From assembly GCA_900316315.1 (NCBI GenBank), contig ONCK01000006.1, forward strand, positions 82,109 through 146,108: a DNA stretch of 64,000 nt, read 5' to 3'. Both the position numbers and the translations under genes were made by a program. Position 1 is the stretch's first letter, and the number at the start of each line of letters is the position of its first letter. Below the pieces are notes generated by a model, which was not told where the DNA came from, did not search any database, and saw nothing but the letters and a program-made list of their open reading frames with translations. Source of the DNA: an uncultured Prevotellaceae bacterium. GTDB lineage: Bacteria; Bacteroidota; Bacteroidia; Bacteroidales; Bacteroidaceae. Of the stretch, positions 31,042 to 41,081 are shown piece by piece.

Positions 31042-32625
31042 ATGAAACCTGAAAACGAAAAAGAACTAAGTACCCCACTCGCAGAAGGATCTGCAGCGCC
31101 GCACTCCTCTGCATCCGACGCGTCTAGCTCGCCGGCCGGTGCACCCCGTACGCGTCGTCGTATCCCGCGTGGTGAGAAGATTGTCCCCAATCACCCTGCA
31201 GCTACGCAGCCGCGTAATGACGGCAACGGCTATTCCCACAGACCTGTACAGAGATATGACGGTCAGCAGGACAGACCAGCCTATGAGAGACGGTATCAGC
31301 CATTCAATCATCAACCTGACGCCGACCATCGTGGCAGTGACTATCAGCGTCCGCGCCGTTCCAACCAGTCTGGCTACCGTCAGAACAACGGTGATTACTA
31401 TCAGGAGAGATCCACACGTTCATCATATCCACGTCAGGACAATCCCTATAATGAGCGCTTCGAACGCCCAGAATACAGCGGCCGCTACCCTCAGCCTCGT
31501 GGCTATGGTCGGCAGGAGAGCTACAGTCCGCGTTCTCAGCGCGAGAACGAAGGTTATAGCCGTAACTACAACCGCCAATCGTCACGCTGGAATGGTGGCG
31601 ACAATTACGCTTCTCGTCCTTATGGGGAGCATGAAGGATCATATCAGCGGCCACAGCATGGCTACGGCTATCAGAATCGCGACTACAGTCGTTCCTATCA
31701 GCCCTCAGACCGGTACAATCAGCAGGGAGAGTACAGTCCTTACCCCAGTCGTGCCCCCCGGGGCTATGGACGCACTCTTGAGTCAGGCAACGGCCGTCCC
31801 AGACCCAAGATGGGCAAGAAACCCTCTCCCCGTAAGTCCAATGGTGTATATATGACACCGCCGCCCCGGGAAGTTGTGCGCTACAAAGAGGTAGATGTCG
31901 ATCCGACTCAGCCCCTGCGCCTCAACAAGTTTCTAGCCAATGCCGGTGTCTGCTCTCGTCGTGAAGCCGACATCCATATTACATCAGGCGACGTCATGGT
32001 CAATGATGTCGTAGTCACGGAGCTTGGCACCAAGGTTCAGCGTGATGATGTCGTCAAGTACAAGGGCAAAGTCGTTGCCTTGGAGGACAAGGTCTATGTC
32101 CTGCTTAATAAGCCTCGCGACTATGTGACAACCAACGATGACCCTGACAATCGCAAGACAGTCATGGATCTTGTTCGCACCGCCTGCCCCGAGCGTATCT
32201 ACCCCGTAGGTCGTCTGGACCGCAATACGACCGGAGTGCTCTTGCTCACCAATGACGGCGATCTGGCCTCGAGACTGATGCACCCCAAGTTTCTTAAGAA
32301 GAAGATATACCATGTCTATCTTAATAAGATCGTGACAGAGGAAGACATGCAGCGCATGCGCGACGGTATAGAGCTCGAGGACGGAGAAATCAAGGCCGAT
32401 GCCGTGGAGTACGCCAGTGAGACCGACCACAAGCAAGTGGGTATCGAGATACACAGTGGTAAAAATCGTATTGTACGCCGTATCTTCGAGAGTCTTGGCT
32501 ATAAGGTCAACAAGCTCGATCGCGTCTACTTTGCCGGCCTGACCAAGAAGAATCTCCGTCGTGGCCAGTGGCGCTACCTTACAGCCGAAGAGGTCAATAT
32601 GCTTCGTATGGGCGCCTTTGAATAA
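31042..32625 (+). CDS. rRNA pseudouridine synthase (RluB/RsuA family) with long disordered N-terminus
   Basis: The C-terminal 240 residues form a complete RsuA/RluB-type enzyme: an S4 RNA-binding domain from about residue 288 (LRLNKFLANAGVCSRREAD), then the catalytic domain with GRLDRNTTGVLLLTNDG, where Asp393 is the catalytic residue. The first 285 residues are low complexity, dominated by Arg, Tyr, Gln, Gly, Ser and Asn (repeated RPQ, YNR, YSR, GYG patterns), with a Pro/Arg/Lys linker before the S4 domain. This looks like an intrinsically disordered, RNA-affine tail and makes the protein about twice the usual length. It lies between purB and asnS. Confidence 0.9.
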   Translation: MKPENEKELSTPLAEGSAAPHSSASDASSSPAGAPRTRRRIPRGEKIVPNHPAATQPRNDGNGYSHRPVQRYDGQQDRPAYERRYQPFNHQPDADHRGSDYQRPRRSNQSGYRQNNGDYYQERSTRSSYPRQDNPYNERFERPEYSGRYPQPRGYGRQESYSPRSQRENEGYSRNYNRQSSRWNGGDNYASRPYGEHEGSYQRPQHGYGYQNRDYSRSYQPSDRYNQQGEYSPYPSRAPRGYGRTLESGNGRPRPKMGKKPSPRKSNGVYMTPPPREVVRYKEVDVDPTQPLRLNKFLANAGVCSRREADIHITSGDVMVNDVVVTELGTKVQRDDVVKYKGKVVALEDKVYVLLNKPRDYVTTNDDPDNRKTVMDLVRTACPERIYPVGRLDRNTTGVLLLTNDGDLASRLMHPKFLKKKIYHVYLNKIVTEEDMQRMRDGIELEDGEIKADAVEYASETDHKQVGIEIHSGKNRIVRRIFESLGYKVNKLDRVYFAGLTKKNLRRGQWRYLTAEEVNMLRMGAFE

Positions 32626-32662
32626 GGCTTAACTAGAATATTACATACACCTATATATCAAT

Positions 32663-34054
32663 ATGAAACGCACAAAGGTAATTGATATCCTCAAGTCGGA
32701 GGACTATGGCAAGACTATTGTGGCCAAGGGTTGGGTACGTACCCATCGCGCAAGCAAGGTTGTACATTTTATTGCACTCAATGACGGCTCGACCATCCAC
32801 AATGTGCAGATAGTTGCCGACACAGACAAGTTTGACGAAGAGCTCTTCAAGCAGATTACGACGGGCGCGTGCCTCAGTGTCGAGGGTGAGCTCTGCAAGA
32901 GCCCCGCAGCCGGTCAGGCCAGTGAGATCCATGCGGCCAAGATAGAGATATTGGGTCCCTGTCCGGGTGACTACCCCATGCAGAAGAAGGGACAGAGCTT
33001 TGAGTATATGCGTCAGTACGCCCACCTGCGCCTCCGTACCAATACGTTTGGTGCAGTCTTCCGCATCCGTCACAATATGGCCATTGCCATTCACAAGTAT
33101 TTCCATGACCATGGCTTCTACTACTTCAATACTCCGATTATCACGTCCAGTGATGCCGAGGGAGCAGGAGAGATGTTCCAAGTCACGACACTGGACCTCG
33201 CCCGCACGGGTAAGGATGACCATGTAGCATATGACAGAGACTTCTTCGGCAAGAAGACCAACCTCACCGTGAGCGGTCAGCTGGAGGGAGAGCTCGGAGC
33301 CACGGCTCTGGGAGCCATCTATACCTTTGGTCCTACTTTCAGAGCCGAGAATAGCAATACGCCGCGCCACTTGGCTGAGTTTTGGATGATTGAGCCGGAG
33401 GTCGCCTTCATGGATAAGGACGAGCTGATGGATCTCGAGGAAGACTTCATCAAGTACTGTGTGCAGTGGGCACTCGACAATTGCCAGGATGACTTGGCTT
33501 TCCTCAACAAGATGATCGACAAGACGCTGCTGGAGACGCTTCAGTCTGTCGTCAAGGAGAACTTTGTCCGTCTGTCCTATACCGAGGGTATCGAGATCCT
33601 CGAGCAGGCAGTACGCGACGGCCGTAAGTTTGAATTCCCTGTCACCGGCTGGGGCATGGACCTCGCCAGTGAGCACGAGCGTTACCTCGTAGAGGAGTAT
33701 TTCAAGCGTCCTGTCATCATGAACGACTACCCCAGCGAGATCAAGGCCTTCTATATGAAGAAGAATCCCGATGGTAAGACCATGCAGGGTACCGATGTGC
33801 TCTTCCCGCGTATCGGCGAGATCATCGGAGGCTCTGTCCGTGAGGAGAACTATGGCAAACTGCTTGACGAGATCCACGCCCGCGGCATGGACGAGAGCAA
33901 CTACAGCTGGTACCTCGATACCCGCAAGTACGGTTCCTGCCCTCACGCCGGATTTGGTCTCGGTTTTGAGCGTTTGATCCTTTTCGTCACCGGCATGCAA
34001 AATATCCGCGACGTCATTCCCTTCCCGCGTACGCCCAAGAACGCCGAGTTCTAA
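32663..34054 (+). CDS. asnS: asparaginyl-tRNA synthetase
   Basis: The 463-residue class II synthetase charges tRNA-Asn. An N-terminal OB-fold anticodon domain (about 15-110, [22 protein letters not shown]) is followed by the catalytic core with motif 2 [22 protein letters not shown] and motif 3 [15 protein letters not shown]. The lack of the aspartyl-type insertion and the RHLAEFWM sequence favour AsnRS over AspRS. It ends a probable purB-rluB-asnS unit closed by a terminator 27 bases downstream. Confidence 0.96.
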   Translation: MKRTKVIDILKSEDYGKTIVAKGWVRTHRASKVVHFIALNDGSTIHNVQIVADTDKFDEELFKQITTGACLSVEGELCKSPAAGQASEIHAAKIEILGPCPGDYPMQKKGQSFEYMRQYAHLRLRTNTFGAVFRIRHNMAIAIHKYFHDHGFYYFNTPIITSSDAEGAGEMFQVTTLDLARTGKDDHVAYDRDFFGKKTNLTVSGQLEGELGATALGAIYTFGPTFRAENSNTPRHLAEFWMIEPEVAFMDKDELMDLEEDFIKYCVQWALDNCQDDLAFLNKMIDKTLLETLQSVVKENFVRLSYTEGIEILEQAVRDGRKFEFPVTGWGMDLASEHERYLVEEYFKRPVIMNDYPSEIKAFYMKKNPDGKTMQGTDVLFPRIGEIIGGSVREENYGKLLDEIHARGMDESNYSWYLDTRKYGSCPHAGFGLGFERLILFVTGMQNIRDVIPFPRTPKNAEF

Positions 34055-34080
34055 TTGCGCTTAGCGTAATAAGAGATAGC

Positions 34081-34117
34081 AAAGTCCGGTATGGCAGCGT
34101 CCATGCCGGACTTTGTG
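34081..34117 (+). terminator. intrinsic terminator after asnS
   Basis: AAAGTCCGGTATGG (34081-34094) pairs with CCATGCCGGACTTT (34101-34114); the one non-Watson-Crick pair is G.U in plus-strand RNA. A short T-rich stretch follows. Confidence 0.85.
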
Positions 34118-34711
34118 CTTCTATTCCAAGAAGGCGGAGAAATTGTGCCTCCGACGCGCGGCAAGGATTGTGCCCTGAGTTGTCTGTAAGTGACCTGCCG
34201 CACACGTGATAAGCGACTTACGATGTGACTTTCAGCCATGGGTAATCTAGACTAATTTTTATGAAAGTATTAGTTGTGGATATTTTTGTATTTTATTATT
34301 CTACAGATTATAACGAATCAGTGTAAAATAGTAAAGAACCGTTCTCTAAAGAGGTGCTAACCGGCTTCATGATGCCTGCGGGGTAAGAGCTCTTTTCCTT
34401 TTCGCTTCCATAGATGGCGGGCTGGTTGACATGCCTAAGACAGACGATACGTCGTGTGTCGGCTTCATGGGCTGTTCGTGCGGTAATGTCTTGTTGGGGA
34501 GTGCATCTCCAACTGCAGTCAGATGCCCCAAGAGATAGGACGAGAATAGAAGGTCCGGATGGTGGCTGGGCGGAGGAGAAAGAGGGGTATCCCAGAATAC
34601 ATTTTTTTTGATACGCCTCCTATCTAAGTGGACGGAGAGCACCGCTATGTCAGGCGAAATCATTATCTTTGCAAACCGATAAGGACAACTATTATATCTC
34701 ACAATATTATC
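34118..34711. other. non-coding interval between asnS and the PPi-phosphofructokinase
   Basis: About 590 bases, AT-rich in its centre. No gene is credible. A -7 box at 34664-34671 is the only element recognised near the downstream gene. Confidence 0.55.
34664..34671 (+). promoter_or_regulatory. -7 box of the PPi-phosphofructokinase gene
   Basis: TATCTTTG lies 40 bases before the ATG at 34712. It falls inside the possible frame that begins at 34628, so it supports the later start. No good -33 element is seen. Confidence 0.5.
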
Positions 34712-36358
34712 ATGAAAAAAAGTGCATTGCAAGTAGCAAGAGCTGCTTATCAGCCCAAGCTCCCCCAGGGACTTAAGGGCAACGTAACCCTCAAGGAGGG
34801 TGAGCCGACTCAGAGCGTAGCCGACCAGGAAGAGATCAAGGCCCTCTTCCCCAATACCTACGGTCTTCCCCTGGTAGAGTTTGTACCCAGTGACAAGGCC
34901 AGCGAGAGCGGCAAGGAGCCGATGAATGTCGGCGTCATCCTCTCGGGTGGTCAGGCCCCCGGCGGTCACAATGTGATCAGCGGCCTCTTTGACGGCATCA
35001 AGCGCCTCAATCCCGCCAACAAACTCTATGGTTTCCTGCTGGGCCCCGGCGGCCTCGTTGACCACAAATATATTGAGCTGACCTCTGACATTATCGATGA
35101 GTACCGCAATACGGGCGGTTTTGACATCATCGGTTCTGGCCGTACTAAGCTGGAGGAGGAAAGCCAGTTTGAGAGCGGACTCGAGATCCTGCGCGAACTG
35201 GGTATCAAGGCTGTTGTCATCATCGGCGGCGACGACTCCAACACCAATGCCTGTGTTCTCGCAGAATACTATCTCGCCCACAAGACCGGCATTCAGGTCA
35301 TCGGCTGTCCTAAGACCATCGATGGCGATCTCAAGAATGACCAAATAGAGACCAGCTTCGGATTTGACACCGCCTGCAAGACCTATAGCGAACTGATCGG
35401 CAACATCGAGCGTGACGCCAACAGCGCCAAGAAGTACTGGCACTTCATCAAACTCATGGGCCGTTCTGCAAGCCATATCGCTCTGGAGTGCGCACTCGAG
35501 ACCCAGCCCAATATTTGCATCGTCTCTGAGGAAGTACAGCAGAAGGGTGAGACCCTGCAGGATATCGTCGACAATATTGCTCAGGCCGTAGCCGACCGCG
35601 CCAAGGACGGCAACAACTTTGGTATCGTGCTGATTCCAGAGGGCCTCATCGAGTTTATCCCCTCTATCGAGAAGTTGATAGCAGAGCTCAATGACCTTCT
35701 CGCATCCAAGGAGTACGCCGCCGACGCTCCCGCAGACCGCATCGAGTGGCTCAACGGCAAGCTTTCCGCAGCCAATGCAGAGGTATTCAAGAGCCTGCCG
35801 CGTGCTTTCGCAGAGCAGCTGACAGGCGAGCGTGACCCTCACGGAAATGTACAGGTCAGCCTCATTGAGACAGAGAAGCTCCTGAGTCAGATGGTAGCCG
35901 AGAAGCTGAAGCAGATGAAGGCCGAGGGTAAGTATGTAGGCAAGTTTGCAGCCCAGCATCACTTCTTCGGTTACGAAGGCCGCTGCGCAGCACCTTCCAA
36001 CTTTGACGCCGACTACTGCTATAGCCTTGGCGTGAGCGCTTCGGAGCTCATCGCTGCTGGCAAGACCGGATACATGGCAATCGTCAAGAATACCACAGCA
36101 CCCGCCGACCAGTGGAAGGCTGGCGGAGTGCCCATCACGATGATGCTCAATATGGAGAAGCGCAACGGCAAGATGAAGCCTGTGATCCGTAAAGCCCTCG
36201 TTGAGCTTGGCGGCAAGCCTTTCAAGGAGTTTGCTGCTCACCGCGAGGAGTGGAAGAAGCATACCTGCTATGTCTACCCAGGTCCTATCCAGTACTGGGG
36301 ACCAACTGAGGTCTGCGACAAGACGACTGAGACTCTCCGTCTCGAGCAGAGCAAGTAG
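34712..36358 (+). CDS. diphosphate-fructose-6-phosphate 1-phosphotransferase
   Basis: The 548-residue protein belongs to the long PPi-dependent phosphofructokinase clade, which makes fructose 1,6-bisphosphate reversibly with pyrophosphate. The diagnostic residues are seen: GGDDS with Asp174-Asp175 where ATP enzymes have GGDGS, and PKTIDGD with Lys201 before the catalytic Asp204. Length of about 550 residues fits this clade and is much longer than the ATP enzyme at 3.5 kb. The ATG at 34712 is preferred to 34628 because homology begins at [10 protein letters not shown] and the -7 box lies between. A terminator follows. Confidence 0.93.
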   Translation: MKKSALQVARAAYQPKLPQGLKGNVTLKEGEPTQSVADQEEIKALFPNTYGLPLVEFVPSDKASESGKEPMNVGVILSGGQAPGGHNVISGLFDGIKRLNPANKLYGFLLGPGGLVDHKYIELTSDIIDEYRNTGGFDIIGSGRTKLEEESQFESGLEILRELGIKAVVIIGGDDSNTNACVLAEYYLAHKTGIQVIGCPKTIDGDLKNDQIETSFGFDTACKTYSELIGNIERDANSAKKYWHFIKLMGRSASHIALECALETQPNICIVSEEVQQKGETLQDIVDNIAQAVADRAKDGNNFGIVLIPEGLIEFIPSIEKLIAELNDLLASKEYAADAPADRIEWLNGKLSAANAEVFKSLPRAFAEQLTGERDPHGNVQVSLIETEKLLSQMVAEKLKQMKAEGKYVGKFAAQHHFFGYEGRCAAPSNFDADYCYSLGVSASELIAAGKTGYMAIVKNTTAPADQWKAGGVPITMMLNMEKRNGKMKPVIRKALVELGGKPFKEFAAHREEWKKHTCYVYPGPIQYWGPTEVCDKTTETLRLEQSK

Positions 36359-36385
36359 GTATACCACATCCGGAAAACATTGACT

Positions 36386-36458
36386 TTGGCTTTGGCCGTG
36401 GCGCATGCTCCAGAATGACTGAGGCTTGTGCCTCTGGCCAAGGCCAAATGTTTTTTTT
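36386..36458 (+). terminator. intrinsic terminator after the PPi-phosphofructokinase gene
   Basis: TTGGCTTTGGCC (36386-36397) pairs with GGCCAAGGCCAA (36436-36447) with one G.U, and eight T residues follow within 12 bases. Confidence 0.8.
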
Positions 36459-36469
36459 AAGATACAGAT

Positions 36470-37366
36470 ATGGGCCTCGCGGACATCGTACGGCTAGAGT
36501 TTAAGCACGCCAAGCGGCTCAAAGGTAAATGGTTGCCTTTTCGCTTGCCAAGATGGGCATTGTGGACTTTCGCAATGCTTACAGTGGTCGTTTATGCAGC
36601 GCTCTTCTACTATGTCTTTGTGAGTCCGTTCTCCATACGTTGGAAGGGCTTGTTTGGCCGTGGGTCCGAGCCGTCTGGATATTCCATTCGAGGCATCGAC
36701 GTGTCCCATTATCAAGGTTCCATTGACTGGAAGTCTCTCAAGCAGGCCGAGATTGGCGATGACCCAGTAAGCTTCGTCATCATCAAGGCGACGGAGGGTA
36801 CCGACTTCCTCGACGAAAACTTCTATCGTAATCAGCGCGAAGCCCGTGAGGAAGGCTTCATTTGTGGTGCTTACCACTTCTTCCTGCCTTCGGAACCGGC
36901 AGAAGCCCAAGCCCGATACTTCCTGCGCAACGTCCATCTGGCCAAGGGCGATATGCCTCCGGTCCTCGACATTGAGCACAAGGGCGAGCTGACAAGTCAT
37001 CAGATCAAGCGCGCCGCCCTCACGTGGTTGCGTATCGTGGAGCACCACTACGACGTAAAGCCCATCATCTACACCAATTACAAGTTTAAGATGAAGTATC
37101 TCAGCGACTCTGTCTTTGACGAGTATCCCTACTGGATTGCCCACTACTACGTCGACACGCTTAAGTACGAAGGCGCGTGGAAGCTATGGCAGTATACTGA
37201 CAACGGACGTCTCGACGGTATTAAAGGAACAGTGGACTTCGACCTCTACAATGGTTCTATGTATGATCTGCAGCAGATGTTGATAGGTAGCCGTCGCAAT
37301 GACCAGTACGATGAGGAGGGCGATGAAGGTCTGGATACGGAACAGGGACTCTCGATGGGGAATTGA
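36470..37366 (+). CDS. membrane-anchored GH25 lysozyme-like protein
   Basis: The 298-residue protein has a cytoplasmic basic N-terminus, one membrane helix (about residues 30-52) and an extracytoplasmic GH25 domain (about 73-280). The family signature is clear: RGIDVSHYQGSIDW with Asp77, FVIIKATEGTDFLD, GAYHFF, and VLDIEH with Asp167 and Glu169 as catalytic candidates. GH25 enzymes cleave N-acetylmuramyl linkages of peptidoglycan. A short acidic tail ends the protein. It is the first gene after a terminator and lies 42 bases before rarA. Confidence 0.9.
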   Translation: MGLADIVRLEFKHAKRLKGKWLPFRLPRWALWTFAMLTVVVYAALFYYVFVSPFSIRWKGLFGRGSEPSGYSIRGIDVSHYQGSIDWKSLKQAEIGDDPVSFVIIKATEGTDFLDENFYRNQREAREEGFICGAYHFFLPSEPAEAQARYFLRNVHLAKGDMPPVLDIEHKGELTSHQIKRAALTWLRIVEHHYDVKPIIYTNYKFKMKYLSDSVFDEYPYWIAHYYVDTLKYEGAWKLWQYTDNGRLDGIKGTVDFDLYNGSMYDLQQMLIGSRRNDQYDEEGDEGLDTEQGLSMGN

Positions 37367-37408
37367 GGACAACTTGTAGAAAGCATGATAAACTAAAGAC
37401 TAAGCGAA

Positions 37409-38683
37409 ATGGCAACACCTTTGGCAGAGAGACTCCGACCTTTGACGCTCGACCAATATGTCGGACAGGAGCATCTGATAGGCCCCAATGGGGTCATTCG
37501 CAGGATGATAGACAATAAGAGCCTGTCCTCCTTTATCCTCTGGGGGCCGCCCGGAGTAGGCAAGACAACTCTTGCCAACATCTGTGCCCGTGCTCTGGAG
37601 GTACCCTTCTACACCCTGAGCGCCGTCAGCAGTGGGGTCAAGGAGGTGAGAGATGTCATTGACAAGGCCGCCAAGAATCGCTTCTTCAACTCAGCGGCTC
37701 CGATTCTCTTCATTGACGAGATACATCGCTTCAGCAAGTCGCAGCAGGACTCTCTGCTGGCAGCCGTGGAGCAGGGTACGGTGACGCTGATTGGTGCTAC
37801 GACGGAGAACCCTTCGTTTGAAGTGATACGGCCCTTGCTCTCTCGCTGCCAAGTCTACGTGCTCAAGAGTCTGACCAAAGACGATCTGCGGAAGCTGTTT
37901 GACCGTGCTATCAAGGAGGACACTATCCTCAGCAAGCGCCATATAGAGGTCAAGGAGATGGACGCTATCCTAGACTACAGCGGTGGAGATGCTCGCAAGC
38001 TGCTCAATATCATAGACCTCGTCGTCTCCTCCTATGCCGAAGACGAGACAGTAGTCTTTACCAATGATATTGTATCCCGGGAACTACAGACCAATCCTCA
38101 GGCCTACGACAAGGGAGGCGAGATGCACTATGACATCATCTCAGCCTTTATCAAGAGTATCCGAGGTAGTGATCCCGATGCAGCGCTCTACTGGCTCGCC
38201 CGTATGGTGGAGGGTGGGGAAGATCCCAAGTTTATTGCCCGGCGTCTTGTCATCTCCGCAGCCGAAGATATCGGCTTGGCCAACCCCAACGCCCTCTTAC
38301 TAGCCAATGCCGCCTTTGACGCTGTGAGCAAGATAGGGTGGCCCGAGGGCCGCATCCCTCTGGCCGAGTGTGCCGTCTATCTAGCATCAAGTCCCAAGAG
38401 TAACTCTGCCTACATGGGTATCGGCAAGGCGCTCGAGCTCGTCAGGCAAACAGGCAACCAGCCTGTGCCGCTGCACTTGCGCAATGCTCCGACAGACCTC
38501 ATGGCCAAGCTTGACTATGGCAAAGACTATAAGTATCCCCATGATTTTGAGGGTCACTTCGTCGAACAGCAGTATTTGCCCGACAGTCTTAAGGGTACGC
38601 GCATCTGGGAGAGTCAGGACAATGTCTCGGAGGCGCGTCTCAAGACCTATCTCAATAGCAAATGGAAAGACAGAAACTATTAA
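37409..38683 (+). CDS. rarA: replication-associated recombination protein RarA/MgsA
   Basis: The 424-residue AAA+ ATPase acts at stalled replication forks. Walker A GPPGVGKTT is at about residues 47-55, Walker B LFIDEIHRFSK at about 99, and the sensor region GATTENPSFEVIRPLLSRCQVY follows. The C-terminal tetramerisation region (YMGIGKAL, LHLRNAPTDLMAKLDYGKDYKYPHDFEG) is typical of the family. The pcrA/uvrD gene starts 14 bases later, and both belong to one repair-related run. Confidence 0.95.
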   Translation: MATPLAERLRPLTLDQYVGQEHLIGPNGVIRRMIDNKSLSSFILWGPPGVGKTTLANICARALEVPFYTLSAVSSGVKEVRDVIDKAAKNRFFNSAAPILFIDEIHRFSKSQQDSLLAAVEQGTVTLIGATTENPSFEVIRPLLSRCQVYVLKSLTKDDLRKLFDRAIKEDTILSKRHIEVKEMDAILDYSGGDARKLLNIIDLVVSSYAEDETVVFTNDIVSRELQTNPQAYDKGGEMHYDIISAFIKSIRGSDPDAALYWLARMVEGGEDPKFIARRLVISAAEDIGLANPNALLLANAAFDAVSKIGWPEGRIPLAECAVYLASSPKSNSAYMGIGKALELVRQTGNQPVPLHLRNAPTDLMAKLDYGKDYKYPHDFEGHFVEQQYLPDSLKGTRIWESQDNVSEARLKTYLNSKWKDRNY

Positions 38684-38697
38684 TCAACAAGGACTGA

Positions 38698-41061
38698 ATG
38701 GCAGACAACACAGATTTTCTGGACCGGCTCAACGAGGCGCAGCGACGCGCGGTAGAGTATGTCGACGGGCCGTCGCTTGTAATCGCCGGTGCTGGCTCTG
38801 GCAAGACGATGGTGCTCACGTACAAGATCGCCTACTTGCTCAAGCTCGGCCTGCGCCCTTTTACTATATTGGCCCTAACCTTTACCAATAAGGCTGCGCG
38901 CGAGATGAAGGATCGTATTGCACAGCTTGTCGGGATCGCTGAGTCGGCATCCCTCTGGATGGGGACCTTTCACTCCATCTTCAGCCGCATACTGAGAGTC
39001 GAAGGACATGTCTTTGGCTTCACCCCAAGTTTTACAATCTACCAGCCGTCAGACACCCGGAGCCTCGTCAAAGCCATCATCAAAGAAATGGGACTGGATG
39101 ATAAAGTATACAAGCCCCAGGTAATATGTAATCGTATCTCTGCTGCTAAAAACTCGCTCATACTGCCGCAGGAATACAAGGAGACCAGCGAGCTCACCAA
39201 GCGTGATACCAATAGCCTTATGCCGCGTACCGCAGAGATATATGCCGCCTACTGCAACCGCTGCCGCCAGTCCAACGCTATGGATTTTGACGACATGCTG
39301 CTCTATACCTATTTGCTCTTTGCCCAATATCCGGAAGTGAGAAGCAAATACGCACAACGCTTCCAGTATATCCTCGTCGATGAGTACCAGGACACCAACT
39401 ATGCTCAGCACAAGATACTCACGCTCCTCGCTTCGGCTCACCACCGTATCTGCGTCGTAGGTGACGATGCACAGAGTATATATAGTTTTCGCGGAGCCGA
39501 TATTGACAATATCCTACAGTTCACGAGCCAGTACGACAATGCGCGTCTCTTCAAGCTGGAACAGAACTATCGTTCCACGCAGACTATTGTTGGAGCAGCT
39601 AACAGCTTGATAGAAAACAACAAGGAGCAGATACCCAAGACTATCTTCAGTCAAAATCAAGTCGGAGAGCCCATCCTGATTACCAAGGCCTACAGCGATG
39701 TGGAAGAAGGCGAGATCGTGTGTCGACAGATACGCGAATTGCACCTCAAGGAGCACTTGCCCTATTCGCAGTTTGCCATCTTGTATCGTACCAATGCGCA
39801 GAGTCGTATCTTTGAGGAAGTACTTGCCAAGTATCAGGTGCCCTATCGTATCTATGGGGGACACTCCTTCTTTGACCGCAAGGAGATACGTGACATCTTA
39901 GCCTACTTCCGGCTCACGGTCAATCCGAGCGATGAGGAGGCATTTAAGCGCGTCGTCAATTATCCGGCGCGTGGAGTAGGTGATGTCACGGTAGCCAAAT
40001 TGCTCCGCGCGGCTTCGGCAGCCGGCGTGAGCGTGTGGAGTGTTGCTCAGGACCCTCAGCAGTTTGGCATTAAGCTGCAAAATAAGACACACCAACAGCT
40101 TACCGACTTCTGCAATCTGATCAGCAAGCACTTCGGCTCAGACCAAGATGCCTACACGATTGCTCAGTCGATTGTCAAGGAGTCGGGTATTATGGCCGAG
40201 GCCTATCGTCTGGGAGGCTTGGACGGCAAGGACATGCAAGACAATATCTCCGAGTTGCTTAATGCCGTCAGCAGTTTTGTAGAGAGTCAGCGGGAGGAAG
40301 GTGCAGGAGACCATGTATCAATGAGCGATTACCTCAGTGTCGTCTCTTTGCTCTCTGATACCGACGAGAGTAAGGAACAGGAAAGCCAAGAACGTGTGAC
40401 GCTCATGACTGTGCATGCCTCCAAGGGACTGGAGTACGACACTGTATTTGTGGTAGGTATGGAGGAGAACCTTTTCCCCAATATACAGGTACTCTACAAT
40501 CCCCGCGAGCTCGAGGAGGAGCGGCGCCTCTTCTATGTAGCCATTACCCGCGCCAAGCGCCACTGCTTCATCAGTTGTGCCAAGTCGCGTTTCCACTTCG
40601 GCCAGATGGATATGTACGAGCCCAGTCGCTTCCTCAGCGAGCTGGACAAGAGATATGTCAAGATGGGAGACAATCAAGAGGTCGCCTTCGGCAGTTCCAA
40701 TCCCTATCGCTCCACAGGCCGTCTGTCTTGGAACATCCAGGACCTTGACAGATATGCGCCCAGCTTGAGTAAGCCGCGTCCTGCGCTGAACAATGTGTCC
40801 TCAACTTCCACACCGTCTCTTGGCCAGGGGCGCAAGGTCCGCATCTCACCATCGGCCATGTCGGATGGCGGTACATTGGACTTCGTGCTGATTGGCGGCA
40901 TGCGTTGCGAGGCCGGCTTTGAGGTGGAGCATCCGCGTTTTGGCATCGGTGTGGTGAGAGAACTCAAAGGGACGCCTGACAACTGTACGGCGACCATTGA
41001 TTTTCGCAATGTGGGGGAGAAGCATCTGCTGCTCAAGTACGCCAAACTCAAAGTCTTATAA
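38698..41061 (+). CDS. UvrD/PcrA-family DNA helicase
   Basis: The 787-residue superfamily 1A helicase shows all motifs: the Q motif LNEAQRRAVEY, Walker A VIAGAGSGKT, ALTFTNKAAREM, VDEYQDTNYAQH, GDDAQSIYSFRGAD, LEQNYRST, TVHASKGLEYDTVFVVGMEENLFP and VAITRAKRHC. The last 100 residues form a basic linker and a Tudor-like end (FEVEHPRFGIGVVRELKG) as in PcrA. It unwinds DNA 3'-5' in excision and mismatch repair. It sits between rarA and rlmD with gaps of 14 and 20 bases. Confidence 0.95.
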   Translation: MADNTDFLDRLNEAQRRAVEYVDGPSLVIAGAGSGKTMVLTYKIAYLLKLGLRPFTILALTFTNKAAREMKDRIAQLVGIAESASLWMGTFHSIFSRILRVEGHVFGFTPSFTIYQPSDTRSLVKAIIKEMGLDDKVYKPQVICNRISAAKNSLILPQEYKETSELTKRDTNSLMPRTAEIYAAYCNRCRQSNAMDFDDMLLYTYLLFAQYPEVRSKYAQRFQYILVDEYQDTNYAQHKILTLLASAHHRICVVGDDAQSIYSFRGADIDNILQFTSQYDNARLFKLEQNYRSTQTIVGAANSLIENNKEQIPKTIFSQNQVGEPILITKAYSDVEEGEIVCRQIRELHLKEHLPYSQFAILYRTNAQSRIFEEVLAKYQVPYRIYGGHSFFDRKEIRDILAYFRLTVNPSDEEAFKRVVNYPARGVGDVTVAKLLRAASAAGVSVWSVAQDPQQFGIKLQNKTHQQLTDFCNLISKHFGSDQDAYTIAQSIVKESGIMAEAYRLGGLDGKDMQDNISELLNAVSSFVESQREEGAGDHVSMSDYLSVVSLLSDTDESKEQESQERVTLMTVHASKGLEYDTVFVVGMEENLFPNIQVLYNPRELEEERRLFYVAITRAKRHCFISCAKSRFHFGQMDMYEPSRFLSELDKRYVKMGDNQEVAFGSSNPYRSTGRLSWNIQDLDRYAPSLSKPRPALNNVSSTSTPSLGQGRKVRISPSAMSDGGTLDFVLIGGMRCEAGFEVEHPRFGIGVVRELKGTPDNCTATIDFRNVGEKHLLLKYAKLKVL

Positions 41062-41081
41062 TTAAGATAATCTCTATACCT

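Noticed and set aside
34367..36406. 679-codon open frame on the minus strand across the PPi-phosphofructokinase gene
   Set aside because: It mirrors a gene with diagnostic PPi-PFK residues; long antisense frames arise from the biased codon use of this genome.
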